From Blastocatellia bacterium (GTDB lineage: Bacteria; Acidobacteriota; Blastocatellia; UBA7656), in assembly GCA_035275065.1 (NCBI GenBank), contig DATENM010000134.1, forward strand, positions 1 through 32,289: a stretch of 32,289 nt of DNA, in the 5' to 3' direction. The position numbers and the translations under genes are program-made. Positions 17,523 to 26,311 of the stretch are shown here, piece after piece. Position 1 is the first letter of the stretch, and the number at the start of each line of letters is the position of its first letter. The notes under the pieces were generated by a model, which did not search any database, was not told the origin of the DNA, and was given only the letters and a program-made list of their open reading frames with translations.

Positions 17523-17564
17523 TTTTCGCGCGCCGGTAATATCGCGGCTCGCCGCTCACCTTCA
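17523..17564 (+). promoter_or_regulatory. 42-bp block shared with 27521-27562
   Basis: Aligned by eye without gaps, 32 of 42 positions match 27521-27562. The best stretches are TTTTCGC, GTAATA and CACCTTCA. It lies 136 bp before the ATG of the small membrane protein gene; the partner lies 122 bp before another gene. Weaker similarity continues upstream (CCGCGCCGC and TTCCGCCA near 17478-17500 and 27408-27425). It could be a shared regulatory leader or a remnant of a dispersed repeat. The rest of 17455-17658 shows nothing else recognisable apart from the AAGGAG ribosome site. Confidence 0.45.
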
Positions 17565-17658
17565 GACATTGCAATAGGAATCATCGACCCGCGCTGCGGC
17601 GCCGCTCACAGTCGGTGACTCCGGTACAAATTTGATCCATGTTTAAGGAGATCGCACC

Positions 17659-18039
17659 ATGAGAATCGTCGGATTGATTCTAGGCATACTCGGCGGGCTG
17701 GCCGCCGGCGCGCTCGGCATCAAGTGGCTGAGCGACGCGCACCAGATGCGCGAGTTGATCGGCGCGGCCCGCGGGCTCGGCGTTGACACGGGCGAATTGG
17801 ACAAGCTGATCATCGCCGCTTACATCTTGCTGGCGGCGATGGCGCTGGGCATCATCGGCGGCGTGCTGGCCTTCAAAGGCAAAGGCAAGATCGCTGCCGC
17901 TCTGATGCTCATCGGCGCGCTGCTGCCGGTGGTCTTCGCGCCCAAAGCACTGGTCTTCACTTTCCTGCTGCTGGTCGGCGGCGCACTGTCGCTGCTGGCC
18001 AAGCCGAAAGCGCCCGTCGCCCAGGTGGCTTCGACGTAA
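17659..18039 (+). CDS. small integral membrane protein, function unknown
   Basis: This 126-residue protein has four hydrophobic stretches (about residues 3-24, 50-70, 78-95 and 98-112) rich in Gly, Ala and Leu. A short polar segment (about 26-48) lies between the first two. No family motif is recognised; it resembles generic small transmembrane proteins of Acidobacteria. ATG 17659 is well supported by AAGGAG 8 nt upstream. It is followed by an intrinsic terminator, so it is probably a single-gene transcript. Confidence 0.75.
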   Translation: MRIVGLILGILGGLAAGALGIKWLSDAHQMRELIGAARGLGVDTGELDKLIIAAYILLAAMALGIIGGVLAFKGKGKIAAALMLIGALLPVVFAPKALVFTFLLLVGGALSLLAKPKAPVAQVAST

Positions 18040-18076
18040 CCCTCCCTCCTGCCACAATCGGTTCGTTGCACACTCC

Positions 18077-18105
18077 GCCCGCCGCGCAAGTGGCGGGCTT
18101 TTTTT
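18077..18105 (+). terminator. intrinsic terminator after the small membrane protein
   Basis: GCCCGCC (18077-18083), an 8-nt loop and GGCGGGC (18092-18098) are followed directly by seven T (18099-18105). A perfect 7-bp GC stem with a T-run is a strong intrinsic terminator. It separates the membrane protein gene from prmA. Confidence 0.9.
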
Positions 18106-18172
18106 ATCGCCGCGATGCTGCCGGGATGCGTGGCGCGGCGCGGTTCTGTCATAATCGTTTCGACGAAGCATC

Positions 18173-19060
18173 ATGGCAAACGACGACTCGGCTGAAACAA
18201 CCTGGCAACTGGTGGCGCTGACTATCGCGCGCGACGCCGAAGAGATGGCCAGCGCCTTGCTCTTCGAGGCCGGCACCAACGGCGTCATCACGCTCGAAGA
18301 GAGCGACGACACGGTGAAGCTCGGCGCCTACTTTGACGCCGCCGCCGACGCCGAAGCGATTGCCCGCGACATCGAAGCGGCGTTTGCGCGGGCCGGCATT
18401 CGGTCGGCGCTTGCGAGCGTTGCCATCTCGACTATCGCCGATCAGGACTGGATGCAGAAGTGGAAAGAGGGCTTCGCGGCTATCAATATCGGCGAGCGGC
18501 TGATGATCGCGCCGTCGTGGAAATTGCCCGAATCGAGCGAGCGCCTCGTCATTCAGATCGATCCGGGTATGGCATTCGGCACCGGCACCCATGAAACGAC
18601 GCGAATGTGCCTTGAGCTGCTGGAAGTCTACTGGCGCGGCGGGCGCTTGCTCGACGTCGGCACAGGCACAGGCATTCTGGCGATTGCCGCAAGCAAGCTC
18701 GCGCACGGCTCCGCCATCGTCGCCATTGACATTGACCCGCTCGCCGTCGAAGTGGCGCGCGAAAATATCGAGATCAATCAAGCGGCTGACGCGATTACCA
18801 TCCGCGAAGGCGAGCCCGCCAACTACAGGCACAGCGCCTTCGATGTGGTCGTCGCCAACCTCACCGCCGAAGTGATTATCGCGTTGATGGCTGACCTTGC
18901 CGATTGTATGGCGACGCCGGGCAGAATGATTCTGTCGGGAATCCTGACGACGCTCGCCGCAGATGTCGAGCGCGCTCTGGAAGGCGTGGGGCTGCGACTC
19001 GTTGAGCGGCGCAGAGCCGGCGAATGGACGGCGATTGCCGCCGCGCGAGGGGAAGCCTGA
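18173..19060 (+). CDS. prmA: ribosomal protein L11 methyltransferase
   Basis: This 295-residue SAM-dependent methyltransferase trimethylates ribosomal protein L11. Visible features are the N-terminal recognition domain (about 1-95), DQDWMQKWKEGF, the PrmA signature PGMAFGTGTHETTR, the SAM-binding DVGTGTGILAIAA and the substrate-site VVANL (the NPP/NL position). The TGA stop shares its A with the ATG of rsmE, so the two are translationally coupled, an arrangement common in bacteria. The start has no strong Shine-Dalgarno, but the N-terminus fits. Confidence 0.94.
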   Translation: MANDDSAETTWQLVALTIARDAEEMASALLFEAGTNGVITLEESDDTVKLGAYFDAAADAEAIARDIEAAFARAGIRSALASVAISTIADQDWMQKWKEGFAAINIGERLMIAPSWKLPESSERLVIQIDPGMAFGTGTHETTRMCLELLEVYWRGGRLLDVGTGTGILAIAASKLAHGSAIVAIDIDPLAVEVARENIEINQAADAITIREGEPANYRHSAFDVVVANLTAEVIIALMADLADCMATPGRMILSGILTTLAADVERALEGVGLRLVERRRAGEWTAIAAARGEA

Positions 19061-19818
19061 TGCAGCGCCGCCGCTTCTATGCCGCGTCCGCGGCTATCGG
19101 CGAATCGGTCATTCATCTCTCAAGCGAAGAGAGCCATCACCTGGCGCGTGTGCTGCGGCTGCGCGCCGGTGACGAGGCATATGTGTTTGATGGCTGCGGG
19201 CGCGAGTACCGCTGCCGCGTTGCCGTCGTTCACGCGCGGCAGGCGCAGCTTGAAATCATCGAAAGGCTTACAAACGAGGTCGAATCCGCGCTCGACCTGA
19301 CGCTCGGACAGGGGCTCGCGAAAGGCGAAAAATTCGACCTGATTGTGCAGAAAGCCACAGAGCTTGGCGTGCGCGCCATTGCGCCGCTGGTCACGGCAAA
19401 CGCCGACATCAAGTTGAGCGACGAGCGCGCCGAGAAACGCGCCGAACGCTGGCGGCGCATTTCGCTTGAAGCCTTGAAACAATCCGGGGGCCGCCGCCTG
19501 CTTGACATACGGCAGCCGGCGTCGCTGGCTGACTTCATCGCCGCCATTGCGCCAAACGAACGCGCCGCCACGCTGCTGGTCTTCAGCGAGCGCGGCGGCG
19601 CGGCGCTCGGCGATGCTCTCAGTGAACTGGAACACCCGCAGCGGGTGATTGCCCTGGTCGGCCCCGAAGGCGGCTGGGCCGACAGCGAGCTTGATCTGCT
19701 TGCGGCGCGCGGCGCGCGAATGGTCACGCTTGGTCCGCGCATCCTGAGAACCGAGACCGCCGCCATTGCCGCCGTCACCTTGATCCAACATCGGCTCGGC
19801 GATCTTTCAAACGGATAA
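19060..19818 (+). CDS. rsmE: 16S rRNA m3U1498 methyltransferase RsmE
   Basis: This 252-residue SPOUT-fold methyltransferase has an N-terminal PUA-like domain (RRRFYAA, SSEESHHLARVLRLRAGDE) and GQGLAKGEKFDLIVQKATELGV. The SAM-binding knot is VALVGPEGGW...VTLGPRILRTETAAIAAV. It methylates U1498 of 16S rRNA. ATG 19060 overlaps the prmA stop by one base and has GAGGGG upstream; a longer in-frame start at 19024 lies within prmA and is not preferred. Confidence 0.94.
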   Translation: MQRRRFYAASAAIGESVIHLSSEESHHLARVLRLRAGDEAYVFDGCGREYRCRVAVVHARQAQLEIIERLTNEVESALDLTLGQGLAKGEKFDLIVQKATELGVRAIAPLVTANADIKLSDERAEKRAERWRRISLEALKQSGGRRLLDIRQPASLADFIAAIAPNERAATLLVFSERGGAALGDALSELEHPQRVIALVGPEGGWADSELDLLAARGARMVTLGPRILRTETAAIAAVTLIQHRLGDLSNG

Positions 19819-19886
19819 AGATGACCGCGCCTTTCAGCTTCCCGCCTCGCCAAATTCAGCTGACCTGTGATTGAATCGAAATCGCG

Positions 19887-21185
19887 ATGAACGGGTCACA
19901 GTTCTACAACCGTGAGCTTGAAACTATGCGGCGCGAGCGGCTGCGCCAGTGGCAGAGCGAGCGGCTGCGCTTGCTGATGGCGGAGCTGGCAACGAACGAG
20001 TTTTATCAAGCCAAAGCGCGCGCCGCGGGCGTCGAGCTTGCGCGCATCGAGCAGCCCGAAGACCTCGATGCCCTGCCCTTCACGACCAAAGCCGAGTTGG
20101 TCGAAGAGCAGACCGCGCGCCCGCCGTTCGGCAGGCTCTTGACCTATCCGCTGACGCGCTATCGTTACCTTCACCAGACCTCGGGAACGACAGGCCGCCC
20201 TTTGCGATGGCTCGACACCGAAGAGAGCTGGGACTGGTGGACGCGCTGCTGGGGCATGGTCTATCGCGGCGCGGGCGTGACGGCGGGCGATGTCGTCTTC
20301 TGCGCCTTTTCGTTCGGGCCGTTCATCAGCCACTGGACGGCGATTGCCGGCGCATGGCACGTCGGCGCGATGGCGGTCGCGGGCGGCGGCATGAATTCCG
20401 AGCAGCGCTTACATGCGCTGATTGATAACCGCTGCACGGTGTTGATCTCGACGCCGACTTACGCGCTGCACCTGGCCGAAGTCGCCAACCGCCAGGGCAT
20501 CAATCTGCGCGCTTCAATGATTCGGCGGATGATTCACGCGGGCGAGCCGGGCGCGAGTCTTCCCGCCGTCAAGCAGGCGATTGAAACGGCGTGGGGCGCG
20601 ACCTGCTTCGACCACGCGGGCGCTACAGAGGTCGGCGCGTGGGCTTTCGATTGCCAAGCGCAATCGGGCGCGATTCATCTGAACGAAGCCGAGTTCATCT
20701 TTGACCTCATCGATCCGGCAAACGGCGCGGCGGTCGCTGAAGGTGAGCGAGGCGAGCTGGTCATCACCAACCTCGGGCGCGGCGGCATGCCTGTGCTGCG
20801 CTATCGCACGGGCGATCTGGTCGAGCTGACGCACGAGCCGTGCGCCTGCGGGCGCGGCTTTGCGCGCATTCGCGGCGGCGTGCTGGGCCGCGCCGACGAC
20901 ATGCTGATCGTCCGCGGCGTCAACCTTTATCCGAGCGCCATTGATAACCTGATCCGCGGCTTGCCCGAAGTCATCGAATATGAAGTCCGCGTCCACCGTG
21001 TCGCCGGCATGGATGACCTGCTGATTCGCCTGGAGACCGCCGACGCCGCGCCGTTTGCCGAAACCGCCCGCGCCCTGCTCGCACGCTTCCGCCGCCAGTT
21101 CGGCATTCGCATCAGCCTTGAGCAAGCAGCGCCCAATTCGCTGCCGCGCTACGAATTCAAAGCGCGGCGCTTCAACCGCGCCTAA
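19887..21185 (+). CDS. phenylacetate-CoA ligase (PaaK)-like AMP-forming enzyme
   Basis: This 432-residue ANL-superfamily protein is close in length to PaaK. It has the P-loop-like TSGTTGRPLRW (about 98-108), DHAGATEVG (the adenylate-binding A5 region, about 240-248), GELVITNLGRGGMPVLRYRTGD (A7/A8) and a short C-terminal domain with GRADDMLIVRGVNLYPS. It contains CACGRG, a Cys pair also seen in PaaK relatives. It should activate a carboxylic acid as acyl-AMP and probably form a CoA thioester. No phenylacetate-pathway genes are nearby, so the substrate is unknown. Confidence 0.88.
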   Translation: MNGSQFYNRELETMRRERLRQWQSERLRLLMAELATNEFYQAKARAAGVELARIEQPEDLDALPFTTKAELVEEQTARPPFGRLLTYPLTRYRYLHQTSGTTGRPLRWLDTEESWDWWTRCWGMVYRGAGVTAGDVVFCAFSFGPFISHWTAIAGAWHVGAMAVAGGGMNSEQRLHALIDNRCTVLISTPTYALHLAEVANRQGINLRASMIRRMIHAGEPGASLPAVKQAIETAWGATCFDHAGATEVGAWAFDCQAQSGAIHLNEAEFIFDLIDPANGAAVAEGERGELVITNLGRGGMPVLRYRTGDLVELTHEPCACGRGFARIRGGVLGRADDMLIVRGVNLYPSAIDNLIRGLPEVIEYEVRVHRVAGMDDLLIRLETADAAPFAETARALLARFRRQFGIRISLEQAAPNSLPRYEFKARRFNRA

Positions 21186-21260
21186 AGCGGATTTCACATG
21201 GCTGTGGCGCAAGCTGTTAGATTGCGCAGTGGCTCGCGCAATCTAACAGCTTGCGCCACA
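21183..21260. repeat. REP-like palindrome copy 3
   Basis: Perfect 25-bp inverted repeat, 21203-21227 and 21236-21260, with an 8-nt loop. Each arm is bounded by GCGCAA/TTGCGC around a GCTGTTAGA core. The element can be read from the TAA stop of the PaaK-like gene (TAAAGCGG), matching TAGAGC.GTT at the two other gene-ending copies. Confidence 0.85.
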
Positions 21261-21275
21261 TCGCAGATGCCGCGA

Positions 21276-21359
21276 TCAATCCGCCAACAGCGTACTGGCG
21301 ACGATTAAACTGGCGACGATTAAACCTGTCGCGATGACGATTCTCTTTGACGTAGACAT
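21276..21359 (-). CDS. possible 27-residue hydrophobic peptide
   Basis: A short frame starts at ATG 21359, with AAGGAA about 9 nt upstream. It encodes a charged N-terminus (MSTSKR) followed by one hydrophobic helix containing a LIVAS-LIVAS duplication and ending in LAD. The duplication comes from a 15-bp tandem repeat at 21295-21324. Size and ribosome site fit a small single-pass membrane peptide, but no family is recognised and the frame also lies in a longer, composition-driven open stretch. Confidence is low. Confidence 0.3.
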   Translation of the reverse strand: MSTSKRIVIATGLIVASLIVASTLLAD

Positions 21360-21379
21360 TTCAGCGGTTCCTTTCTGGC

Positions 21380-21749
21380 GGAGTCGAATAAAGCAGACAG
21401 GGGCCGGCGAAGTTTCTGCCGGCAATACCGGCACAATAGCAAAAGTAGTCCGAGGCGTTACAAGGTCGGCGGATATTCGCTGGCCGGCCGCAGCCGTCGG
21501 ATGATTCAAGCCCGGATTGCAGATCGTATTCCCCCATGCGTCACACTCTCCTTTGGTGAACAACGCCGCGCCGCTGCGATAAAAGAGGGCGCGGCAGGCA
21601 TGAAACGGCGCTCCATCCCTAGTGAACCGTTCGCACTGCCGCGCTGACCTCGTCACAATCAGGTAAGGGGCGCGCGGCGCAGCGATATTACCGGCAAGCT
21701 GAGAAAAGATTTTGCCCGCTTCGACTGATGCAGCGCCGCCGCTCGGCAG
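21380..21749. other. intergenic region without recognised genes
   Basis: This stretch between the possible small peptide and the CHAT gene contains GCCGGC repeats near 21404-21440 able to form small hairpins. No RNA gene, coding frame with a ribosome site or mobile element was recognised. A long minus-strand open frame crosses it but has no family-like sequence. Confidence 0.4.
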
Positions 21750-21778
21750 TTCACGCCGTAGCGCCGGCGTGCTAGAAT
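21750..21778 (+). promoter_or_regulatory. candidate sigma-70-type promoter for the CHAT gene
   Basis: TTCACG (21750-21755; 4 of 6 match TTGACA) lies 17 bp before TAGAAT (21773-21778; 5 of 6 match TATAAT). Transcription would begin near 21785, giving a leader of about 75 nt before the GTG start at 21861. Assigned by eye. Confidence 0.4.
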
Positions 21779-21860
21779 GTTGGCGCTCCATCCCAGCCAA
21801 TCATTGAGAAGCGAGTCTTGCGCGGCGACTGATCCGCAAGCGCATGACCGGGGAGCTACC

Positions 21861-24800
21861 GTGTCTCATCAAAGAATCATCGCAGCGATCATCATCCTGG
21901 CGCTCGGCTGCGCGCTGCCCGTGCAAGCCGCACGCATCGGCTCGCGCCTTGCGATGCAAGAGGCGGCGGACGAAGTGGCGCTGCGCGATCTGGTGCAGCG
22001 ATACTTCGCCGCCTTCGCCCGCAAAGAGATCGATGCGGTCGTCGCGCTCTGGAGCGCGCAGTCGCCCGACTATGTGGCGACGCGCCATGCGGTCGGCGGC
22101 CTGTTCGAGGACGCGCGGAGCATCACGGTGAATCAACTGAACGTGATGCGGGTGTCGTTCGGCGCTGACGGCGCGCGGGTTCGCGTCGCCGCCGACCTGA
22201 CCGTGGTTGACGCCGAGAGCGGCAAGGAGATCGCGCCGTTCCACCGTATGCAGCGTTCGATGCGGTTCGTCAAAGAGGCCGGCGAGTGGCGGCTGTGGGG
22301 CGACTCGCCCGCTGAAAGAGATTTGGCGGCGGCGCTCGTGAAGATGAAAAGCAGCGCCGAGCGCGTCGCCTTGCTCAAGCAGGAAGAAAACCTCATCACG
22401 CTGCGGCTGCCTTACGAGATTAAGCTCGTCGGCAACCAGTATCAGGAGGCGGGCGACTACGCGACGGCGATGGACGCTTACCAACTGGCGCTGTCGCTCT
22501 GCGAGCAACTGAAAGACGATCTCGGCGTCGCCAACACGCTGAACAATATCGGCTACCTGTATTGGAACCAGGGCGACTTTCAACAAGCGCTCTTGCTCTG
22601 GCAGCAGAGCCTGGCGATGTACGAAGCCATCGGCGGCCCGGCGGCAGCCGCCGGGCGCGCTCAACAGATGAATAACATCGCCAGCATCTATCTCGAACAG
22701 GGCCGCCACGCCGAAGCGCTTGAGCTTTATGAAAAGAGCATGAAGTTCGCCGAGTCGGTCAAGAACGTGCGCAGCCAGGCGATGGCCTTGATGAATATGG
22801 GCGACGTGATGCTGCGCCAGCAGAACTACGAGCAGGCGCTCGCCGCTTACCGCAAGAGCCTCGCGCTTGTCGAACCGCTCGGCGAGCCGCGCCTGGTCGC
22901 TGACTTGCGAGGCAACATCGCCAACGTCTTGATGGTCCAGGGTCAGGTGGACGCCGCGCTCAAGCAATTCGAAGCGAACCTTGCGCTCTACGAATCGCTC
23001 AACGTCAAAGACGGGGTTGCCGGCACGCTGAAGAACATCGGCAACTGTTACCGCCTGCAAAACGCGCTCGCGCCGGCGCTCGCCAGTTATGAACAGAGCC
23101 TCGCGGTCGCCGAAGGCATGAAGAACAAAGTCGCGATGGCGGGCGCGCTGCTCGACATCGCCGAAGCGCATCTCGCCGCGAATCGTCCCGAACCGGCGCT
23201 CACCGCCGCCGGGCGCGCCGCCCAACTGGCCCGCGAGACCGAAAGCCCCGATACGCTGTGGCGCGCTGAAAAGTACATGGCCGATGCCTACCGCGCGCTG
23301 AATCAAACGACCAGCGCGCGGCAGTCGCTCGACGAAGCGATCCGCGCCATCGAATCGCTGCGGGCGCGCGTCGCGGGCGGCGAGCAGGAACAGCAGCGGT
23401 TCTTTGAAGACAAGCTCGACCCTTATCACGACATGATCGAGTTGTTGTTGCGCGACAACCGGACGGGCGAAGCGCTCGCCTATGCCGAGCGCGCCAAGGC
23501 GCGCGTCCTGCTAGACGTGTTGCGCGGCGGGCGGGCCAACATCACTAAAGCGATGACCCGCGAAGAGCGCGAGCGCGAAAGTCGTCTGGCCGGCTCGCTC
23601 GCTCTGCTCAACGCGCAGGTGGCGCGCGAGTCGGCGAGCAGTAAGCCGAACGCGACGCGACTGGCCGACCTCAAGTCGCGCTTGCAGCAGGCGCGTGTTG
23701 AGTACGAAGCGTTCCAGATTACGCTTTATGCCTCGCACCCTGAGCTGAAGACTCAGCGCGGCCAGTCGCCCGCGCTAAGCGCCGATCAGGCGGGCCCCCT
23801 GCTGATTGATTCGCACAGCGCCTTGCTCGAATATGTCGTGACGCCTGCGAAGACATTTCTCTTCGTCATCACGCGTAAGGCCGATGGCTCAAGCGACGTG
23901 CGCGGCTACGCGGTCGACATCAAAGCGACCGAGCTGGCGGCGCGCGCCGAGCAATTCCGCCGCCAGCTCGCCGGTCGCGACCTGGAATTCCACGGCCCGG
24001 CGCGCGGGCTTTATGATTTGTTACTCGGCCCGGCGCAAGAGCAACTCGCCGGCAAAGACGCGCTCATCATCATCCCCGACGGCGCGCTCTGGAATCTTCC
24101 TTTTCAAGCGTTGATGACGAAAGAGGCTTACTTGATCGAGCGTCAGGCGGTCGCCTATGCGCCTTCGCTGACGGCGCTGGCCGAGATGCGCCGGCAACAT
24201 AAACGGCGGGCGCAGGCATCTGCGCCGACGCTGCTGGCCATTGGCAACCCGGCATTCGGCGGGCACGCCGCCCAGGCGACGACGCTCGGCGAACCGCTTA
24301 CCGCGTTGCCGGAGACCGAAGCCCAGGTCAGGACGCTCAGTCAGATTTACGGCGTCGCCAATAGCCGCGTCTACACGGGCCGCGAGGCGAGCGAGGCGCG
24401 CGTCAAGGCCGAAGCCGCGAAGTACCGGGTCCTGCATCTGGCGACGCATGGAATTCTCGACAACGACAGCCCGATGTATTCGCGGCTCGTGCTGGCGCAG
24501 GATGAGAACGGCAGCAAGGAAGACGGCCTGCTCGAAGCGTGGGAGATCATGAACCTCGACCTGCCGGCAGAGATGGTCGTGTTGTCGGCGTGCGAGACGG
24601 CGCGCGGGCGCGTCGGTGCCGGCGAAGGCGTCATCGGCCTGGCCTGGTCGGTCTTCGTCGCCGGCAGCCCGACCACCGTCGTCAGCCAGTGGAAAGTAGA
24701 CGCGGCCAGCACGAATGACTTGATGGTCGAGTTCCACCGCCGCGCCATGAATGGCGAAGGCAAGGCGCAAGCATTACGGCAGGCGATGCTGAAAGTTTTG

Positions 24801-24866
24801 CGCGGCGAGCGCTGGAAGCACCCCTTTTACTGGGCAGGCTTCGTCGTCGTCGGCGACCCACAATGA
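21861..24866 (+). CDS. secreted NTF2-like / TPR / CHAT-domain protein
   Basis: This 1001-residue protein has a signal peptide (about 1-24, ending PVQAA). A SnoaL/NTF2-like domain (about 40-160) is followed by at least seven TPR units (about 185-500) with NNIGYLYWNQGDFQQAL-type repeats. A helical linker precedes the C-terminal CHAT protease domain (about 640-1001). The catalytic pair is present: His863 in LATHGI and Cys911 in LSACETA, followed by VSQWKV and the FYWAGFVVVGD end. CHAT domains are caspase-like cysteine peptidases. GTG 21861 with GGGGAG upstream gives the signal peptide; the TTG at 21777 would bury it. It converges on the anti-sigma/sigma pair, a hint of shared signalling. Confidence 0.9.
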   Translation: MSHQRIIAAIIILALGCALPVQAARIGSRLAMQEAADEVALRDLVQRYFAAFARKEIDAVVALWSAQSPDYVATRHAVGGLFEDARSITVNQLNVMRVSFGADGARVRVAADLTVVDAESGKEIAPFHRMQRSMRFVKEAGEWRLWGDSPAERDLAAALVKMKSSAERVALLKQEENLITLRLPYEIKLVGNQYQEAGDYATAMDAYQLALSLCEQLKDDLGVANTLNNIGYLYWNQGDFQQALLLWQQSLAMYEAIGGPAAAAGRAQQMNNIASIYLEQGRHAEALELYEKSMKFAESVKNVRSQAMALMNMGDVMLRQQNYEQALAAYRKSLALVEPLGEPRLVADLRGNIANVLMVQGQVDAALKQFEANLALYESLNVKDGVAGTLKNIGNCYRLQNALAPALASYEQSLAVAEGMKNKVAMAGALLDIAEAHLAANRPEPALTAAGRAAQLARETESPDTLWRAEKYMADAYRALNQTTSARQSLDEAIRAIESLRARVAGGEQEQQRFFEDKLDPYHDMIELLLRDNRTGEALAYAERAKARVLLDVLRGGRANITKAMTREERERESRLAGSLALLNAQVARESASSKPNATRLADLKSRLQQARVEYEAFQITLYASHPELKTQRGQSPALSADQAGPLLIDSHSALLEYVVTPAKTFLFVITRKADGSSDVRGYAVDIKATELAARAEQFRRQLAGRDLEFHGPARGLYDLLLGPAQEQLAGKDALIIIPDGALWNLPFQALMTKEAYLIERQAVAYAPSLTALAEMRRQHKRRAQASAPTLLAIGNPAFGGHAAQATTLGEPLTALPETEAQVRTLSQIYGVANSRVYTGREASEARVKAEAAKYRVLHLATHGILDNDSPMYSRLVLAQDENGSKEDGLLEAWEIMNLDLPAEMVVLSACETARGRVGAGEGVIGLAWSVFVAGSPTTVVSQWKVDAASTNDLMVEFHRRAMNGEGKAQALRQAMLKVLRGERWKHPFYWAGFVVVGDPQ

Positions 24867-24880
24867 GCCGGCAACAGAAC

Positions 24881-26251
24881 CTATCGCTTCTGCCGCAGCG
24901 CATGCACACTGGCCAGCAGTTTGCGCGCGGCTTCGTTCGCGGGGTTGGCCTTGAGCAAGGCTTGCAGCTCGCGCTCGGCGTCGTCTAACAATCCGGCTCG
25001 CGCATAGAGGACGCCGCGCAGCAGGTGCGAATCCGGGTAGCTCTGTTCGGCGTGGCGCAACTCGGCAAGCCTTGCGCCCTCGATCACTTTGAAGCGGGCT
25101 TGCGGCGCGGGCGGCGCGGGCGAAGTCGTCTCGCCGCCATCCTTCGCCGCCGTCACCTGCCACGAATAGATTGCGCCAACGGCAAGCGGTTGGCTCGGCG
25201 TCCACGCCGTTGTCGCGAGCGGCTCGCTCATCGCCACACGGTTGAAGCCGGCGTCGAACACCTTCACAACATAGCTTGTCGCGCCCGCCAGTGGTTGCCA
25301 GCGGAACACGGGCCGCGCGCTCCGCACGGCGGTGCCGATGGGGCTGATGAGTTTGAAAGCGATGCCGTCGCCCGCCCCGCTCATCAGCGTGCCGGCGTTC
25401 TCGGTGATGGCCGCCAATCCGGCGGGCGCTTCGACCCGTTGCCGCTCAAGCGCGAGCCGCACGGCCTGCGCCGTTTCAGGCGCAAGCCCATCGAAACCCG
25501 CAAGCCTTCCTTCGGCATCGAGCGTCACGCGCCGCGTCCCATCATTAAGCGCGACAACCGCAGGCGAAGCCGGCGGCGGCGCTGGCTCCGCGGATTTCGA
25601 CGAAGCATTGTGATCGGCCGCCGCTCGCTGATCGTTGGGTGATGTGCTGTTCGCTGCCGGCTCGCTCACGCCGGGGTTCCGATTCACGCCGGCCACTTGC
25701 TCAGGCGACGGACGCCACACCACCCACGCGACCAGTGCGCAGGCAGCCAGCGCCGCTGCCGCCGCCGCCCATCGCGTTAGCCAGGCGCGCGGCTGGCGAC
25801 GCGCCTCGCGCTGTTGCTGGTACGCCTTCAAAGAGACCACCGGCGCAGGTTCCGCGTTGCCGTGCGCCTCTGGCTGACTCATCACTTCAGCCGCATCGTC
25901 TCGCGACGCGACGCGGGCTTGCAACTGAGCCTTCAGCGCCATCAGTTCATTCAGCTCGCCGGCGCACGCCGCGCAGACCTGCGTGTGGCTGCTAACCATC
26001 TGGCGCTCGACCTCGCCGGCAGTGCCGTCAACGACCGCTTCCAGTTGCTCGTAGTCGAGGTGCGTGAAAGGAGTCGCGGCAGATTCGGCGCGCAATGCCT
26101 GAACGACGGCGCGCGCCTCGCTATCATTTTCAAGGCGCTCGCGACACGCCGCGCAGGCAGCGAGGTGATCGTCCGCCGCCAGCAACTCAGTCGGCGACAG
26201 GGCGCGGCCCGCGTAGCGCGTCAGCGTCTCTTGTGAAAGGTGCTCTGCCAT
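24881..26251 (-). CDS. membrane anti-sigma factor with two zinc-finger (ZAS-like) motifs
   Basis: This 456-residue protein carries two copies of the HxxxCxxC anti-sigma zinc motif (H29-C33-C36 and H89-C93-C96), one membrane helix (about 161-179) and a Pro/Ala/Ser-rich stalk. The outer region has an FN3-like strand set (PVFRWQPLAGATSYVVKVFDAGF, about 320-400) and a short TPR-like tail (LLDDAERELQALLKANPANEAARKLLA). By analogy with zf-HC2 anti-sigma factors, the cytoplasmic part binds the sigma factor encoded just upstream (60-bp gap) while the outer part senses. Two complete zinc motifs are unusual. Its stop is 14 bp from that of the convergent CHAT gene. Confidence 0.83.
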   Translation of the reverse strand: MAEHLSQETLTRYAGRALSPTELLAADDHLAACAACRERLENDSEARAVVQALRAESAATPFTHLDYEQLEAVVDGTAGEVERQMVSSHTQVCAACAGELNELMALKAQLQARVASRDDAAEVMSQPEAHGNAEPAPVVSLKAYQQQREARRQPRAWLTRWAAAAAALAACALVAWVVWRPSPEQVAGVNRNPGVSEPAANSTSPNDQRAAADHNASSKSAEPAPPPASPAVVALNDGTRRVTLDAEGRLAGFDGLAPETAQAVRLALERQRVEAPAGLAAITENAGTLMSGAGDGIAFKLISPIGTAVRSARPVFRWQPLAGATSYVVKVFDAGFNRVAMSEPLATTAWTPSQPLAVGAIYSWQVTAAKDGGETTSPAPPAPQARFKVIEGARLAELRHAEQSYPDSHLLRGVLYARAGLLDDAERELQALLKANPANEAARKLLASVHALRQKR

Positions 26252-26311
26252 CAGTTTCCCATCTGGTTAAGGGCGTGCCGCGCTTCTCATATTACCGCGC
26301 GGCCCGTGGCT

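Noticed and set aside
21276..21800. 174-codon minus-strand open frame upstream of the CHAT gene
   Set aside because: The N-terminal part has no family-like sequence or convincing ribosome site; only the last 27 codons have a plausible start, listed separately with low confidence.
21801..23429. 542-codon minus-strand open frame opposite the CHAT gene
   Set aside because: It is antisense to the TPR region, has no family-like sequence, and is explained by GC-rich codon bias keeping the opposite frame open.
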